Notes under the pieces: generated by a model | The model's database searches: none | What the model saw: only the letters and a program-made list of their open reading frames with translations | Told to the model about the DNA's origin: nothing | Source: Streptomyces iakyrus | Lineage (GTDB): Bacteria; Actinomycetota; Actinomycetes; Streptomycetales; Streptomycetaceae | Reading direction: 5' to 3' | Length of the DNA stretch: 64,000 nucleotides | Assembly: GCF_000717055.1 (NCBI RefSeq) | Contig: NZ_JNXI01000008.1 | Location: 124,001 to 188,000, forward strand | Shown here: piece after piece, positions 26,529 to 34,664 of the stretch | Layout: every line of letters begins with the position of its first letter | Numbering within the stretch: the first letter of the stretch is position 1 | Program-made: the position numbers and the translations under genes

Positions 26529-26894
26529 GTGTCCCAGCACGAGAAGGCGGACCGGCCGGGCCGGCTCCACGCCGAACACCGCATGGCCGGAGACATCCGG
26601 GTCGTGACGCTGCAAGGTGAGATCGATCACGACGTCCAGGACGTGCTCAGCGAGGCCCTGCTGGTCGAGGGCGGCGCCGTGCCGCCGCGGACGGTCGCGG
26701 ATCTCAGCGGAGTGACCTTCATGGACTCCAGCGGCATCAACATCTTCGTCGCCGCACACCAGCAGGCGAGCAGCGCGGACGGCTGGGTGCGCATCGCCGG
26801 TGCTCAGCGATCGGTGCTGCGTGTCCTGGAGCTGGTCGGCGTCGACACCCTCATCCCCTGCCACCCCACCACGGAGCAGGCCCTGGCCTCCTGA
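26529..26894 (+). CDS. STAS-domain anti-anti-sigma factor
   Basis: This 121-aa protein is a SpoIIAA/RsbV-type STAS domain. The phosphorylatable serine lies in TFMDSSGINIFVAAHQQA, and the beta-strand VVTLQGEIDHDVQDVL precedes it. GTG 26529 follows a GAGGAA site. The divergent kinase at 25892-26359 is the likely partner: phosphorylation at the DSSG serine would release the kinase from this antagonist. No sigma factor gene is adjacent, so the target is unknown. Confidence 0.88.
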   Translation: MSQHEKADRPGRLHAEHRMAGDIRVVTLQGEIDHDVQDVLSEALLVEGGAVPPRTVADLSGVTFMDSSGINIFVAAHQQASSADGWVRIAGAQRSVLRVLELVGVDTLIPCHPTTEQALAS

Positions 26895-26980
26895 TCCGCT
26901 CCGGCCGGGCGGGGGCAGGCGCCACGACCGTGCCCAGTCGGGGCCCGTCACCCACGGTCCGCCCTGCCGGCAGCCCCGGT

Positions 26981-27859
26981 TCAACGGCCGATGCCGCTCC
27001 GCCAGAAGCCGAGCAGGGCCGCCGCCAGGGCGTCGGGGGCCTCTTCGGACATGTGATGCCCGGAGTCGATCGGTCCCCCTTCGAGCCGGTCGCCCGCCCA
27101 GTCGCGCCAGACCCCCAGGACGTCGCCGTACAGAGTGGCCATGTCGTCACGGGTGGCCCACAGCACCTGGAGCGGGCAGGCGATACGGCGACCGGCCCGC
27201 TGGTCGGCGTCGTCGTGCTCTCGGTCGATCCCGAGTCCGGCACGGTAGTCCTCGCACATGGCGTGCACGGTCGCCGGGTCGTGGATCGCCCGCCGGAAGT
27301 CCTCGTAGGCTTCGGCGCCCATCTGCTCGCTCGTGGCCGTGTACCAGGCATCGGGGTCGGCGTTGATGACGCGTTCGGCGGGCTTCGCGGTCTGCCCGAG
27401 GAAGAACCAGTGCCACCAGCTCGCGGCGAACGTCGCGTCGCAGCGCCGCAGGGCCTCCCCGATCGGAACGACGTCCAGCGCGCTGACGGCGGACACGGCC
27501 TCCGGGTGGTCCAGGGCGAGACGCATGGCCACGTACCCGCCCCGGTCGTGCCCGACGACGGCGAACCGTTCGTGCCCGAGGCGGCGCATGACCGCCAGGC
27601 AGTCGGCCGCCATAGCGCGCTTGGAGTACGGGCGGTGCTCGGGGTCGGAGGCGGGCTTGTCGGACTCTCCGTAGCCCCGCAGGTCCGGGCAGACCACCGT
27701 ATGGCCGGCCGCGGCCAGCAGTGGGGCCACCCGGTGCCAGGTCGCATGCGTGCGGGGATGACCGTGCAGCAGCAGCACGGCGGGGCCACGGCCGCCGTGA
27801 CGCACCCTCAGCCAGGCCCCCTCCCCCTGGCATCGCGTCAGCTCGAAGCCGTCGAACAC
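26981..27859 (-). CDS. Alpha/beta hydrolase, dehalogenase/epoxide-hydrolase type
   Basis: This 292-aa protein has an oxyanion loop LLHGHPRTHATW, a nucleophile elbow VVGHDRGGYVAM with Asp as nucleophile, and a late His in DSGHHMSEEAP. An Asp nucleophile points to the fluoroacetate dehalogenase or epoxide hydrolase branch, not an esterase. The cap has WWHWFFLGQ, as in haloacetate dehalogenases. GTG 27859 follows a strong GGGGAGG site. It lies downstream of the rifampin phosphotransferase gene on the same strand but behind a terminator hairpin, so it is probably transcribed alone. The substrate is unknown. Confidence 0.85.
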   Translation of the reverse strand: MFDGFELTRCQGEGAWLRVRHGGRGPAVLLLHGHPRTHATWHRVAPLLAAAGHTVVCPDLRGYGESDKPASDPEHRPYSKRAMAADCLAVMRRLGHERFAVVGHDRGGYVAMRLALDHPEAVSAVSALDVVPIGEALRRCDATFAASWWHWFFLGQTAKPAERVINADPDAWYTATSEQMGAEAYEDFRRAIHDPATVHAMCEDYRAGLGIDREHDDADQRAGRRIACPLQVLWATRDDMATLYGDVLGVWRDWAGDRLEGGPIDSGHHMSEEAPDALAAALLGFWRSGIGR

Positions 27860-27923
27860 GCAGCCTCCCCGGTCCCGGACGTCGCAGTCCTGGTGCCCCT
27901 GAGCGGGCCGTCCATGCAGGGAG

Positions 27924-27956
27924 GGCGGCGGCCCCGCGGTTCCTGGGGCCGCCGCC
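27924..27956 (-). terminator. Hairpin terminator after rifampin phosphotransferase
   Basis: A perfect 12-base stem (GGCGGCGGCCCC against GGGGCCGCCGCC) with a nine-base loop lies about 20 bases beyond the stop of the phosphotransferase gene and before the hydrolase gene. Confidence 0.7.
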
Positions 27957-27975
27957 GCACTGCCGCAGTCGTCGG

Positions 27976-30588
27976 TCAGGACAGGATCTCGATGTACCCG
28001 TCGGTTCCGTGCACGCGGATCCGCTGCCCGTCCCGGATCAGCCGGGTGGCCTGATCCACGCCCACAACCGCCGGCAAGCCGTACTCGCGTGCGATCACGG
28101 CTCCATGGGTCATCAAGCCGCCCACCTCCGTCACCAGGCCGGCGATGCCGACGAACAGGGGGGACCAACTGGGGTCCGTGAAGGCCGTGACCAGGATGTC
28201 GCCCGGTTCGAGGTCCGCTTCGGCCATGTCGAGGATGACGCGGGCCCGTCCCTCGACGGTCCCGCCGGACACCGGCAGGCCGATCAGGGCACCGTCCGGC
28301 ACGTCGTCACGTCGGTACGCCCCGTTGAGGCCCTCGCCGTCCGATGTGAGGACCCGGGGAGGCGTGAGCGCGTCGTACGTGCGGAACGCTTCCCTGCGCC
28401 GCCGGACGAGCCGGTCGTCCACCCGGTTCGAGCGTGAGACCTCCTGAAGCTCCTGGAAGGTGAGGTAGAAGATGTCCTCCCGCTCGCCCAGCACACCGGC
28501 CCGCACGAGGCGCCCGGCCTCCTCCAGCAGCGCCTGCTTGTAGACGAAGAGGCGGCTGACGATGTCGTACTTCGGGTACTCCCGGTATCCGATGAAGGTC
28601 CGGACCCGGTCGATCATCCGCTTGGTCTCATCGGCCTTGTTCTCGCCGTCGGGCAGGGTCCGCAGGCGTGTCAGCACGTCCCGTTCCTTCTTCTCCGCCT
28701 CCCTCCGCCCTTGCTCGAAGCGCCGCTCGGCCGCGCCCGGTTCGAAGTTCCTGACGTTGTCGAGGATCGCCGGCACCAGCGTGCCGGGCTGTTCGCGCCA
28801 CCGGGGCCTCGTGATGTCGATCTCGCCGGCACAGCGCACGCCGTACCGGTCGAGGTAGGCCTCGACGGCGTCCCGGGCTTCGGTCCCGCCCGGGAGCTTC
28901 GCCAGGCCGTCCAGGAAACCGTCGTCCTCGGCGTTCTGCAGGAACGCCACCACCTCGGGATGGGGACGGATGACGTCCGCGACGTCGAGCAGCGCCAGTC
29001 CCATCTGCGAGGTGATGTTGTCGGGGGCGGACAGCGTGAGCGTGTCCGCCGCGTTCTTCTCCCCGAGCCACTCGTGCAGCTTGTCGTTGAGCCACCAGGT
29101 GGCCTCCATCCCCGCCATGATCACCTTGATGCTCAGCGGGTCGCTAAGGACCCGCTTGTGCTCCGTGAAGGCTTCCAGCAGGAAGTCGAACAGGGCCGGT
29201 CCGGTCTTCGTGCCGATGTCGCGCCGCAGGGCGGCGATGGACGCCTCGCTGCGCTCGATCAGCCGGGTCACGATGGCCGGGTCGGTCTCGATCGGGGCGG
29301 GCGGGTCCCCGGCCGGGCGCTTGCCGGGGGCCGGGTCCGCGAGCAGGGGGACGAAATCATCGCGTTCGAGGACGGTCTCCAGCGCGTCCCTGGTCAGGGG
29401 ATCGCCCCGGCCCACGAGGTCGAGGAGGCCCCTGCGGCCCGTGGGCGTCGTCAGGGTCCGGGCGGCGTCGACCCACAGCCTCCCGCCGGCGTCCGTCATC
29501 GGCGCCATGGCCGTCAGCTTCCACACGGAGAGCCCCAGCGGCTTCATGGGGTCGGTCATCATCTGCTGGTGTCCGACGGAGACGTAGACGTGATTCTCCT
29601 CGTCGTCAGTCTCGGGGACGGGGAACAGCGTCGTGATCGGCCGGCTCTGGACGATCTGGAAGCCGTCGTCGTCGAGGCACCATTCGATGTCCTGCGGGCG
29701 GCCGAAGTGTGCCTCGATCCGCCGCCCGAGGTGCACGAGCTGCACGACCTGCGCATCGGTCAGCGCCGGCTGTTCCTGCCGCTGCGCGTCGACCGCCCTC
29801 TCCTGCGTACCGCCGTCCGGCAGGGCGTGAACGGCGCGCTGTTTCGCGGCGATCGTCCTCGCGACGATCTCGCCGTCCCGCACCGCGAAGACGTCGGGGT
29901 TCACCAGACCGGACACCAGGGCCTCGCCGAGGCCGAAGCCGGCGTCCACGGTGGCCACCTTACGGTTGCCGGTGACCGGGTCGGCGGTGAAGAGGATGCC
30001 GGCCGCGTGCGGGAGGACCATGCGCTGCACGACGACGGCCATGTGGACCGTGCGGTGATCGATGCCGTTGCGCCGCCGGTAGGTGACGGCCCGCTCGGTG
30101 AACAGCGAGGCCCAGCAGCGGCTGATGTGCTGGAGGACCGCCGTCGGCCCCATGACGTTCAGGTAGGTGTCCTGCTGTCCGGCGAAGGAGGCCGTCGGCA
30201 GGTCCTCCGCCGTGGCGCTGGACCGGACGGCGTAGGCGGCCTGCTCGCCGTGGCGGGCGAGCGCGCCGGTGATCGCCGCCGCGAGATCGGCCGGGACGGT
30301 GATCGCTTCGATGGCCCGGCGCAGGCGCGCGCTGAGCGTGCGGATCGCATCCCGGTCGTCCGGGTCCGAGCGGGACAGCTGGTCCAGCAGTTCATCTATC
30401 GACGGCGCTTGCGTCACGATCCGCCGGAACGCGTCCGTGGTCACGCAGAAGCCACCCGGCACGCGGATGTCCGCGATCCGCGACAGCGCGCCCAGCTGCG
30501 CGCCCTTGCCCCCGACGACCGCGATCTGTGTCTCGTCGACCTCCTGAAGATCCAGCACATAGGGCTCGTCCCTCTTCAACGCACGCAC
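27976..30588 (-). CDS. rph: Rifampin phosphotransferase
   Basis: This 870-aa protein has the three domains of rifamycin phosphotransferases: an ATP-grasp-like domain starting YVLDLQEVDETQIAVVGGKG, with YAVRSSATAEDLP and FTADPVTGNRK; a rifamycin-binding middle domain; and a swivelling C-terminal domain with the catalytic histidine in GGLMTHGAVIAREYG (His828 here). It transfers the ATP beta-phosphate to the ansa-chain C21 hydroxyl and inactivates rifamycins. I chose GTG 30588 (GGGGA upstream) because the length matches the family; GTG 30642 would add 18 unlikely residues and abut the rifamycin-associated element. Divergent ABC-F genes share the regulatory region. Confidence 0.92.
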   Translation of the reverse strand: MRALKRDEPYVLDLQEVDETQIAVVGGKGAQLGALSRIADIRVPGGFCVTTDAFRRIVTQAPSIDELLDQLSRSDPDDRDAIRTLSARLRRAIEAITVPADLAAAITGALARHGEQAAYAVRSSATAEDLPTASFAGQQDTYLNVMGPTAVLQHISRCWASLFTERAVTYRRRNGIDHRTVHMAVVVQRMVLPHAAGILFTADPVTGNRKVATVDAGFGLGEALVSGLVNPDVFAVRDGEIVARTIAAKQRAVHALPDGGTQERAVDAQRQEQPALTDAQVVQLVHLGRRIEAHFGRPQDIEWCLDDDGFQIVQSRPITTLFPVPETDDEENHVYVSVGHQQMMTDPMKPLGLSVWKLTAMAPMTDAGGRLWVDAARTLTTPTGRRGLLDLVGRGDPLTRDALETVLERDDFVPLLADPAPGKRPAGDPPAPIETDPAIVTRLIERSEASIAALRRDIGTKTGPALFDFLLEAFTEHKRVLSDPLSIKVIMAGMEATWWLNDKLHEWLGEKNAADTLTLSAPDNITSQMGLALLDVADVIRPHPEVVAFLQNAEDDGFLDGLAKLPGGTEARDAVEAYLDRYGVRCAGEIDITRPRWREQPGTLVPAILDNVRNFEPGAAERRFEQGRREAEKKERDVLTRLRTLPDGENKADETKRMIDRVRTFIGYREYPKYDIVSRLFVYKQALLEEAGRLVRAGVLGEREDIFYLTFQELQEVSRSNRVDDRLVRRRREAFRTYDALTPPRVLTSDGEGLNGAYRRDDVPDGALIGLPVSGGTVEGRARVILDMAEADLEPGDILVTAFTDPSWSPLFVGIAGLVTEVGGLMTHGAVIAREYGLPAVVGVDQATRLIRDGQRIRVHGTDGYIEILS

Positions 30589-30643
30589 GCGTGTCCCCGT
30601 TTCCGCAGGTTGTGGCTTCGGTCGACGATTCTGCGCCGCCACC

Positions 30644-30664
30644 GGGGCCTTGCCGCAAGCCCCC
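30644..30664. promoter_or_regulatory. Rifamycin-associated element (RAE)
   Basis: The minus strand reads GGGGCTTGCGGCAAGGCCCC, an imperfect inverted repeat matching the element described upstream of actinobacterial rifamycin-inactivation genes. It lies 56 bases before the phosphotransferase start. It is about equally close to the divergent ABC-F promoter, so it may serve both directions. Confidence 0.85.
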
Positions 30665-30678
30665 CTGTGCGCTATAGC
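30650..30678 (+). promoter_or_regulatory. Candidate promoter of the ABC-F operon overlapping the RAE
   Basis: TTGCCG at 30650-30655 and TATAGC at 30673-30678 are separated by 17 bases, the optimum for the main sigma factor. The -35 hexamer is one arm of the RAE. Transcription would run toward the ABC-F genes. Confidence 0.5.
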
Positions 30679-30685
30679 TTGAGAG

Positions 30686-30710
30686 AGGCAAGGAGAAGAT
30701 CTCCTTGCCT
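30686..30710. promoter_or_regulatory. Perfect inverted repeat at the 5' end of the ABC-F leader
   Basis: AGGCAAGGAGA and TCTCCTTGCCT form an 11-base perfect stem with a three-base loop, followed by TTGTC. It starts about where transcription from the proposed promoter would begin. It may be a regulator site, a 5' stem-loop or a weak terminator. Confidence 0.6.
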
Positions 30711-30743
30711 TTGTCGTTGATCGTGCATCGAGGAGTCACACAC

Positions 30744-30773
30744 GTGGTGGGTGAAGACGACATCTCCGGGTGA
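30744..30773 (+). CDS. Possible nine-codon leader peptide
   Basis: A CGAGGAG ribosome binding site (about 30730-30735) sits eight bases before GTG 30744. The frame reads VVGEDDISG and stops at TGA 30773. A CCGGG-TGAGA-CCCGG hairpin (30766-30780) covers the stop. Short leader ORFs followed by alternative hairpins control many antibiotic-resistance ABC-F genes by ribosome stalling. That role is inferred here from position and structure alone. Confidence 0.4.
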   Translation: MVGEDDISG

Positions 30774-30786
30774 GACCCGGATCTGA

Positions 30787-30827
30787 CGGCCACCGGATGC
30801 GCTGAGGAAGCGCCGCCGAAGTGGCCG
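30787..30827 (+). promoter_or_regulatory. Nested hairpin in the ABC-F leader
   Basis: CGGCCAC (30787-30793) pairs with GTGGCCG (30821-30827). Inside, GCGC (30799-30802) pairs with GCGC (30810-30813). The structure lies between the leader ORF and the ABC-F start, where an attenuator or anti-terminator would be expected. Confidence 0.45.
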
Positions 30828-30901
30828 GTCGTCGTACCCCCTTTCCCACGTCTGTCCAGGGCAGAGCTCTCTCTGTCCGTGGTTCTCTCGAGGTCATCTC
30901 C

Positions 30902-31582
30902 ATGTCCGACGCCGCCGTCGTGTGCTCGAACCTGTCCTTCTCCTGGCCCGACGACACCCCGGTCTTCAGCGACCTGTCCTTCACCGTCACGACCGGCCGT
31001 ACGGGCCTGGTCGCCCCGAACGGCGCCGGCAAGAGCACGCTACTGAAGCTGATCGCCGGTGAACTCCAACCGAGTACCGGCTCGTTGCCGGTCGCCGGGA
31101 CGCTGGGCCATCTCCCGCAGAGCCTCCCCCTGACCGGCGACCTCACCGTCGCCGAGGTCCTCGGCGTCGCCGCCGTGATCCGCGCCCTGGACGCCGTGGA
31201 GTCCGGCGACGTCAGCGAGGAGCACTTCACGGTCATCGGCGACGACTGGGACGTCGAGGAGCGCACCCGGGCCCAGCTCGACCGTCTCGGCCTGGCCGGT
31301 CTGGCCCTGGACCGCAGCCTGAGCACGCTCAGCGGCGGCCAGGTCGTCGCGCTGGGCCTCGCGGCCCAGCTGCTCAGACGTCCCGACGTCCTGCTGCTCG
31401 ACGAGCCGACCAACAACCTCGACCTGGTCAGCGCCCGCCAGTTGGAGAGCGCGCTCAACTCCTACCGGGGCGCCTTCATGGTGATCAGTTACGACGAGAG
31501 GTTCCTCGCCGAGATCGGGGTGGACCGCCGGCTGCGTCTCGCGGACGGCACGCTCACGGAGGCGGGAGTTCCCGGGGTGTGA
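30902..31582 (+). CDS. Single-domain ABC-F ATPase, probably an internal-deletion derivative
   Basis: This 226-aa protein has one ABC domain: Walker A APNGAGKST (~38-46), signature LSGGQ and Walker B LLLDEPTNNLDL. ABC-F proteins normally have two domains joined by a linker and exceed 500 residues. Here the sequence up to LLLDEPTNNLDL looks like the first domain, while what follows (LESALNSYRGAFMVISYDERF, shown from LESALN) looks like the end of a second domain. The switch histidine of the usual SHDERFL is Tyr (SYDERFL). ATG 30902 follows GAGG. It is first of an operon with the intact ABC-F gene 84 bases on. Ribosome protection by this form is doubtful. Confidence 0.75.
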   Translation: MSDAAVVCSNLSFSWPDDTPVFSDLSFTVTTGRTGLVAPNGAGKSTLLKLIAGELQPSTGSLPVAGTLGHLPQSLPLTGDLTVAEVLGVAAVIRALDAVESGDVSEEHFTVIGDDWDVEERTRAQLDRLGLAGLALDRSLSTLSGGQVVALGLAAQLLRRPDVLLLDEPTNNLDLVSARQLESALNSYRGAFMVISYDERFLAEIGVDRRLRLADGTLTEAGVPGV

Positions 31583-31666
31583 GGCGGCGGCATGTGCAGT
31601 GGCCCGCGGCCGTGCGCCCGGCGGGCCGTCCTCCCCTCCCTCTCGAACACTCTCCGGACGATACCC

Positions 31667-33319
31667 GTGCCCCAGCCTGCTCTGCTCGCCCATGATCTCG
31701 TTCGCTCCCTGGGCGGCCGCCGTGTGCTCGACGGCGTCTGTCTGACCGCCTCCCCCGGTCACCGGGTCGGTCTCATCGGGGAGAACGGCGTCGGCAAGTC
31801 CACCCTGCTGCGGTTGCTCGCCGGTGTGGACGAGCCCGACGCGGGAACCGTCTCCCGCCCCGACGGCCTCGGCTTCCTGCACCAGGAGTTGCCCTTCGAC
31901 ACGGGCTCGACCATCGCCGCGGTGCTGGACGAAGCACTGCGGGAGGCCCGCGAGGACCTCGCGGAGCTGGAACGGCTCAGCGAAGAACTGGCCCGCGTCC
32001 CCGAGGAGGACCCAGGTCACCCAGAACTGCTCGACGCCTATGGCAGGCGGCTGGAGCGGGCCCAGGACCGCGAGTCCTGGGACGCCGACCGGCGCGCCGC
32101 CCTGGTGCTGGAGGGCCTGGGTCTCGGCGCACTCGGGCAGGACCGCACGCTCGGTTCGCTCTCCGGCGGGCAGCGCGGCCGGCTGGCCCTGGCCGCGTTG
32201 CTGGTCCGGCGGCCCCCGGCGCTGCTGCTGGACGAGCCGACCAACCACCTCGACGACGGTGCCGCCGCCTTCCTGGAGGAGCAACTCCGCGGTCTGGCCG
32301 GGGCCGTCGTACTCGCCAGTCACGACCGTGCCTTCCTCGACGCCGTCTGCACCGATCTGGTCGACCTCGACCCCGCCGTTGACGGGCCGGTCCGCTACGG
32401 CGGCAACTACAGCGCCTACCTGGGCGAGAAGCGCGCCGAACGGGAACGCTGGGAGCGGCGGTACGCCGAGGAGCGGCAGGAGATGGAGGAGCTGCGGCAC
32501 TCGGCGGGGGTGACCGCGCGCCGCGTCGCCCCGGACCGGGGGCCGCGTGACAACGAGAAGATGGGTTACGGCCACCGGGCGGGCCGGGTCCAGAGCCAGA
32601 TCTCGCGCCGCGTGCGGAACGCCACCCGCCGGCTCGAGGAGCTGGAGCGCACGCGGGTCGCCGAGCCGCCCAGGCCGTTGCGTTTCGCGGCCGGGGAGCT
32701 CGCCGCTCGTGCGGAGGAGGGCCCGTGCCCGCTGGTGTCCCTGCGTGACGTGCGGGTGGCGGGCCGGCTCGCACTGGACGGCCTGGAGGTGGCGCCGGCC
32801 GACCGGCTGCTGGTCACGGGCGGCAACGGCGCGGGCAAGTCGACGCTGCTGGCCGTCCTCGCCGGACACCTTCCGGCCGAGGGCGAGGTGCACCGGCGGT
32901 CGGGGCTGACGGTGGGGCTGCTCGCTCAGGACACCGCGTTCGAGCGGCTCGACCGCACGGTCCGGGAGACCTACGAGCTGTCGGTGGGCCAGGAGCGGGC
33001 CGAGAAGGTGCCGCTCGGTTCACTCGGTCTGATGCACGAGACGGACCTGGGCAAGCCCCTCGGGCACCTGTCGGTGGGGCAACGCCGGCGTCTGGCCCTG
33101 GCGCTGCTGGTGGCCCGTCCGCCGCATCTGCTGTTGCTCGACGAGCCGACCAATCATCTCTCTCCGCGGCTGTGCGACGAGTTGGAGGAGGCGCTGGGCA
33201 CCCCGGGCCAGGGTGCGGTCGTGGTCGCCAGTCACGACCGCTGGCTGCGCCGGCGGTGGCAGGGCCGCGAGCTGCGCCTGGAAGGGGACCTGGGGCGGCG
33301 GGAGAAGGCCCGGCGCTGA
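31667..33319 (+). CDS. ABC-F ribosomal protection protein
   Basis: This 550-aa soluble protein has two ABC domains. The first has GENGVGKST, LSGGQ, LLLDEPTNHLD and ASHDRAF; the second has GGNGAGKST, LSVGQ (variant signature), LLLDEPTNHLS and ASHDRWL. A charged helical linker of about 90 residues (GEKRAERERWERRYAEERQE) would reach the ribosomal peptidyl-transferase centre. Layout and composition match streptomycete antibiotic-resistance ABC-F proteins such as the macrolide and lincosamide types (CarA, SrmB, OleB). GTG 31667 is chosen to open at VPQPALLAHDLV; ATG 31592 is in frame but adds unlikely sequence. Resistance spectrum is unknown. Confidence 0.88.
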   Translation: MPQPALLAHDLVRSLGGRRVLDGVCLTASPGHRVGLIGENGVGKSTLLRLLAGVDEPDAGTVSRPDGLGFLHQELPFDTGSTIAAVLDEALREAREDLAELERLSEELARVPEEDPGHPELLDAYGRRLERAQDRESWDADRRAALVLEGLGLGALGQDRTLGSLSGGQRGRLALAALLVRRPPALLLDEPTNHLDDGAAAFLEEQLRGLAGAVVLASHDRAFLDAVCTDLVDLDPAVDGPVRYGGNYSAYLGEKRAERERWERRYAEERQEMEELRHSAGVTARRVAPDRGPRDNEKMGYGHRAGRVQSQISRRVRNATRRLEELERTRVAEPPRPLRFAAGELAARAEEGPCPLVSLRDVRVAGRLALDGLEVAPADRLLVTGGNGAGKSTLLAVLAGHLPAEGEVHRRSGLTVGLLAQDTAFERLDRTVRETYELSVGQERAEKVPLGSLGLMHETDLGKPLGHLSVGQRRRLALALLVARPPHLLLLDEPTNHLSPRLCDELEEALGTPGQGAVVVASHDRWLRRRWQGRELRLEGDLGRREKARR

Positions 33320-33370
33320 GCGGGGTGCGTCCTCGTGCAGCCGGAACGCCGGAGGTGATGGCGCCCGGCT

Positions 33371-34324
33371 TCAGCCGGCGGCCGCCGTCTTGATGAGCGG
33401 CACGTCCCGCGACAACTCCCGGAAGCCGACGCTGTAGTAGAGGCTGCGCGCCCGGGGGTGGCCCGGCGCCCCCAGGCACGCCACGGTCGCGTGGGCGGCC
33501 CCCGCGGCCCGTGCCCGGCGCATGCCGTGCAGAAGCATCGCTCTCGCCAGCCCTCGGCGCCGGTAGTCCGGGTGTGTCCCGACCGGCTCGAACTCCACGC
33601 TCTTGTTCGCTTCGTCGAGCCACATGATCGTCGAGGCGGCCATCGTCCCGTCCGGTGCCTCCACCAGGATGTGCAGATCGCCGCGGTACGCGGCCGTCCG
33701 CCGGACGCCCTGGTAGCTCTCGGCTGTGTACGCCGATGGGTTCCAGGCGTTTAGGTGGGCCTGGACGGCGGCCTCGGGTCCGGCCTCGTCGGCGGTGCGG
33801 AACCGGAAGCCGTCCGGCAGTACCGGCTGTTCCAGGTCGGTGAGGTCCCGCTCGTTGAGCTGGGTCCAGGTCCCCTTGTCGCCCAGCCCGGCCGGGTCGG
33901 TCACATAGCCGTGCGCCGCCCACCGTCGCAGGGCGTACTCGTCGGCGGCACCCGGCAGCACCGTCCGCTCGGTGCCCGCCGCCGTACGGTCGTACCAGTC
34001 GATCACCTCGTCGACGAGCTCGGCGTGGCCGGGATGGATTTGGTAGGCCAGGTAGGCGCCGGTGACGTCCCGCACCGACCCGTCGCTCCGCCTCACCCGG
34101 CGCGGAAGGTGGGTCCAGCCCCATGCCACCAGGTCATCGCCGGAGAACCACATCCGGCGTCGCCAGCTCGCGCCGTCAACGGCCTGTCCCTTGCCCCAGT
34201 TCCAGGCCAACTCGCCGTACGAGGCGTCGCTGTTGACCAGGTCGGGGCGGTCGGCGGTGACGCGCTGCGCCAGCCCCTGCATGAGTAGCACGTCCCCGGC
34301 CGTCACCTGCTCGGCATTCGCCAT
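33371..34324 (-). CDS. GNAT-family N-acetyltransferase
   Basis: This 317-aa protein has a well-formed C-terminal GNAT domain: motif A FEPVGTHPDYRRRGLARAML (acetyl-CoA pyrophosphate loop RRRGLA) and motif B ARSLYYSVGF. The N-terminal half (FSGDDLVAWGW, EVIDWYDR) looks like a degenerate second GNAT fold, as in mycothiol-synthase-like tandem GNATs. The acceptor is unknown. ATG 34324 lies just after the small gene at 34176-34601, whose restored frame would end eight bases upstream. Confidence 0.85.
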   Translation of the reverse strand: MANAEQVTAGDVLLMQGLAQRVTADRPDLVNSDASYGELAWNWGKGQAVDGASWRRRMWFSGDDLVAWGWTHLPRRVRRSDGSVRDVTGAYLAYQIHPGHAELVDEVIDWYDRTAAGTERTVLPGAADEYALRRWAAHGYVTDPAGLGDKGTWTQLNERDLTDLEQPVLPDGFRFRTADEAGPEAAVQAHLNAWNPSAYTAESYQGVRRTAAYRGDLHILVEAPDGTMAASTIMWLDEANKSVEFEPVGTHPDYRRRGLARAMLLHGMRRARAAGAAHATVACLGAPGHPRARSLYYSVGFRELSRDVPLIKTAAAG

Positions 34325-34601
34325 GGTGCGTCACTGTGCCAGGATCCCGCAGGACCGTCGAACCGTTTTGGGCCTGAGCAGGGGCCCGGGTGTGCCGCGG
34401 GTATACAGGCCCAGGTCGAGCGCGAGACACGAGACACGAGTAGTACTTCCACGAACCCTCGGGGGTGTAGGCGTTCACCCCGCCTCCCGGTGCGGCTTCC
34501 GTCTCCTCGGCCATGTCCTCGAAGCGGATGCGCTCGGGGAGCCGGCCGAACCGCGCGTGCCGTGCCGCTGCGGCGGTGTCCGTCGACAGTTCCTTGCCCA
34601 T
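34176..34601 (-). CDS. Small conserved streptomycete-type protein, probably frameshifted
   Basis: ATG 34601 has a strong GAAGGGGAG site and encodes a typical small protein (TAAAARHARFGRLPERI, then PEGSWKYYSC). After YYSC the frame runs on to 34176, overlapping the acetyltransferase by 149 bases with poor composition. A direct GAGACAC repeat (34424-34437) sits exactly there. Deleting one seven-base copy would give YYSCLALDLGL and a stop eight bases before the acetyltransferase ATG, a normal operon spacing. So the annotated end is probably the product of a small duplication. Function unknown. Confidence 0.5.
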   Translation of the reverse strand: MGKELSTDTAAAARHARFGRLPERIRFEDMAEETEAAPGGGVNAYTPEGSWKYYSCLVSRARPGPVYPRHTRAPAQAQNGSTVLRDPGTVTHHGECRAGDGRGRATHAGAGAARHRRPPRPGQQRRLVRRVGLELGQGTGR

Positions 34602-34664
34602 GACCGGTCTCCCCTTCGCAATCACGCTGGTCCTCGGACGAGGACCAGCATGCCCCTCCATGCG

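Noticed and set aside
28711..30720. Long plus-strand open frame opposite the rifampin phosphotransferase gene
   Set aside because: It is an antisense shadow of high-GC coding sequence: repetitive Gly/Arg/Val composition, no family resemblance, and the minus strand encodes a clear enzyme.
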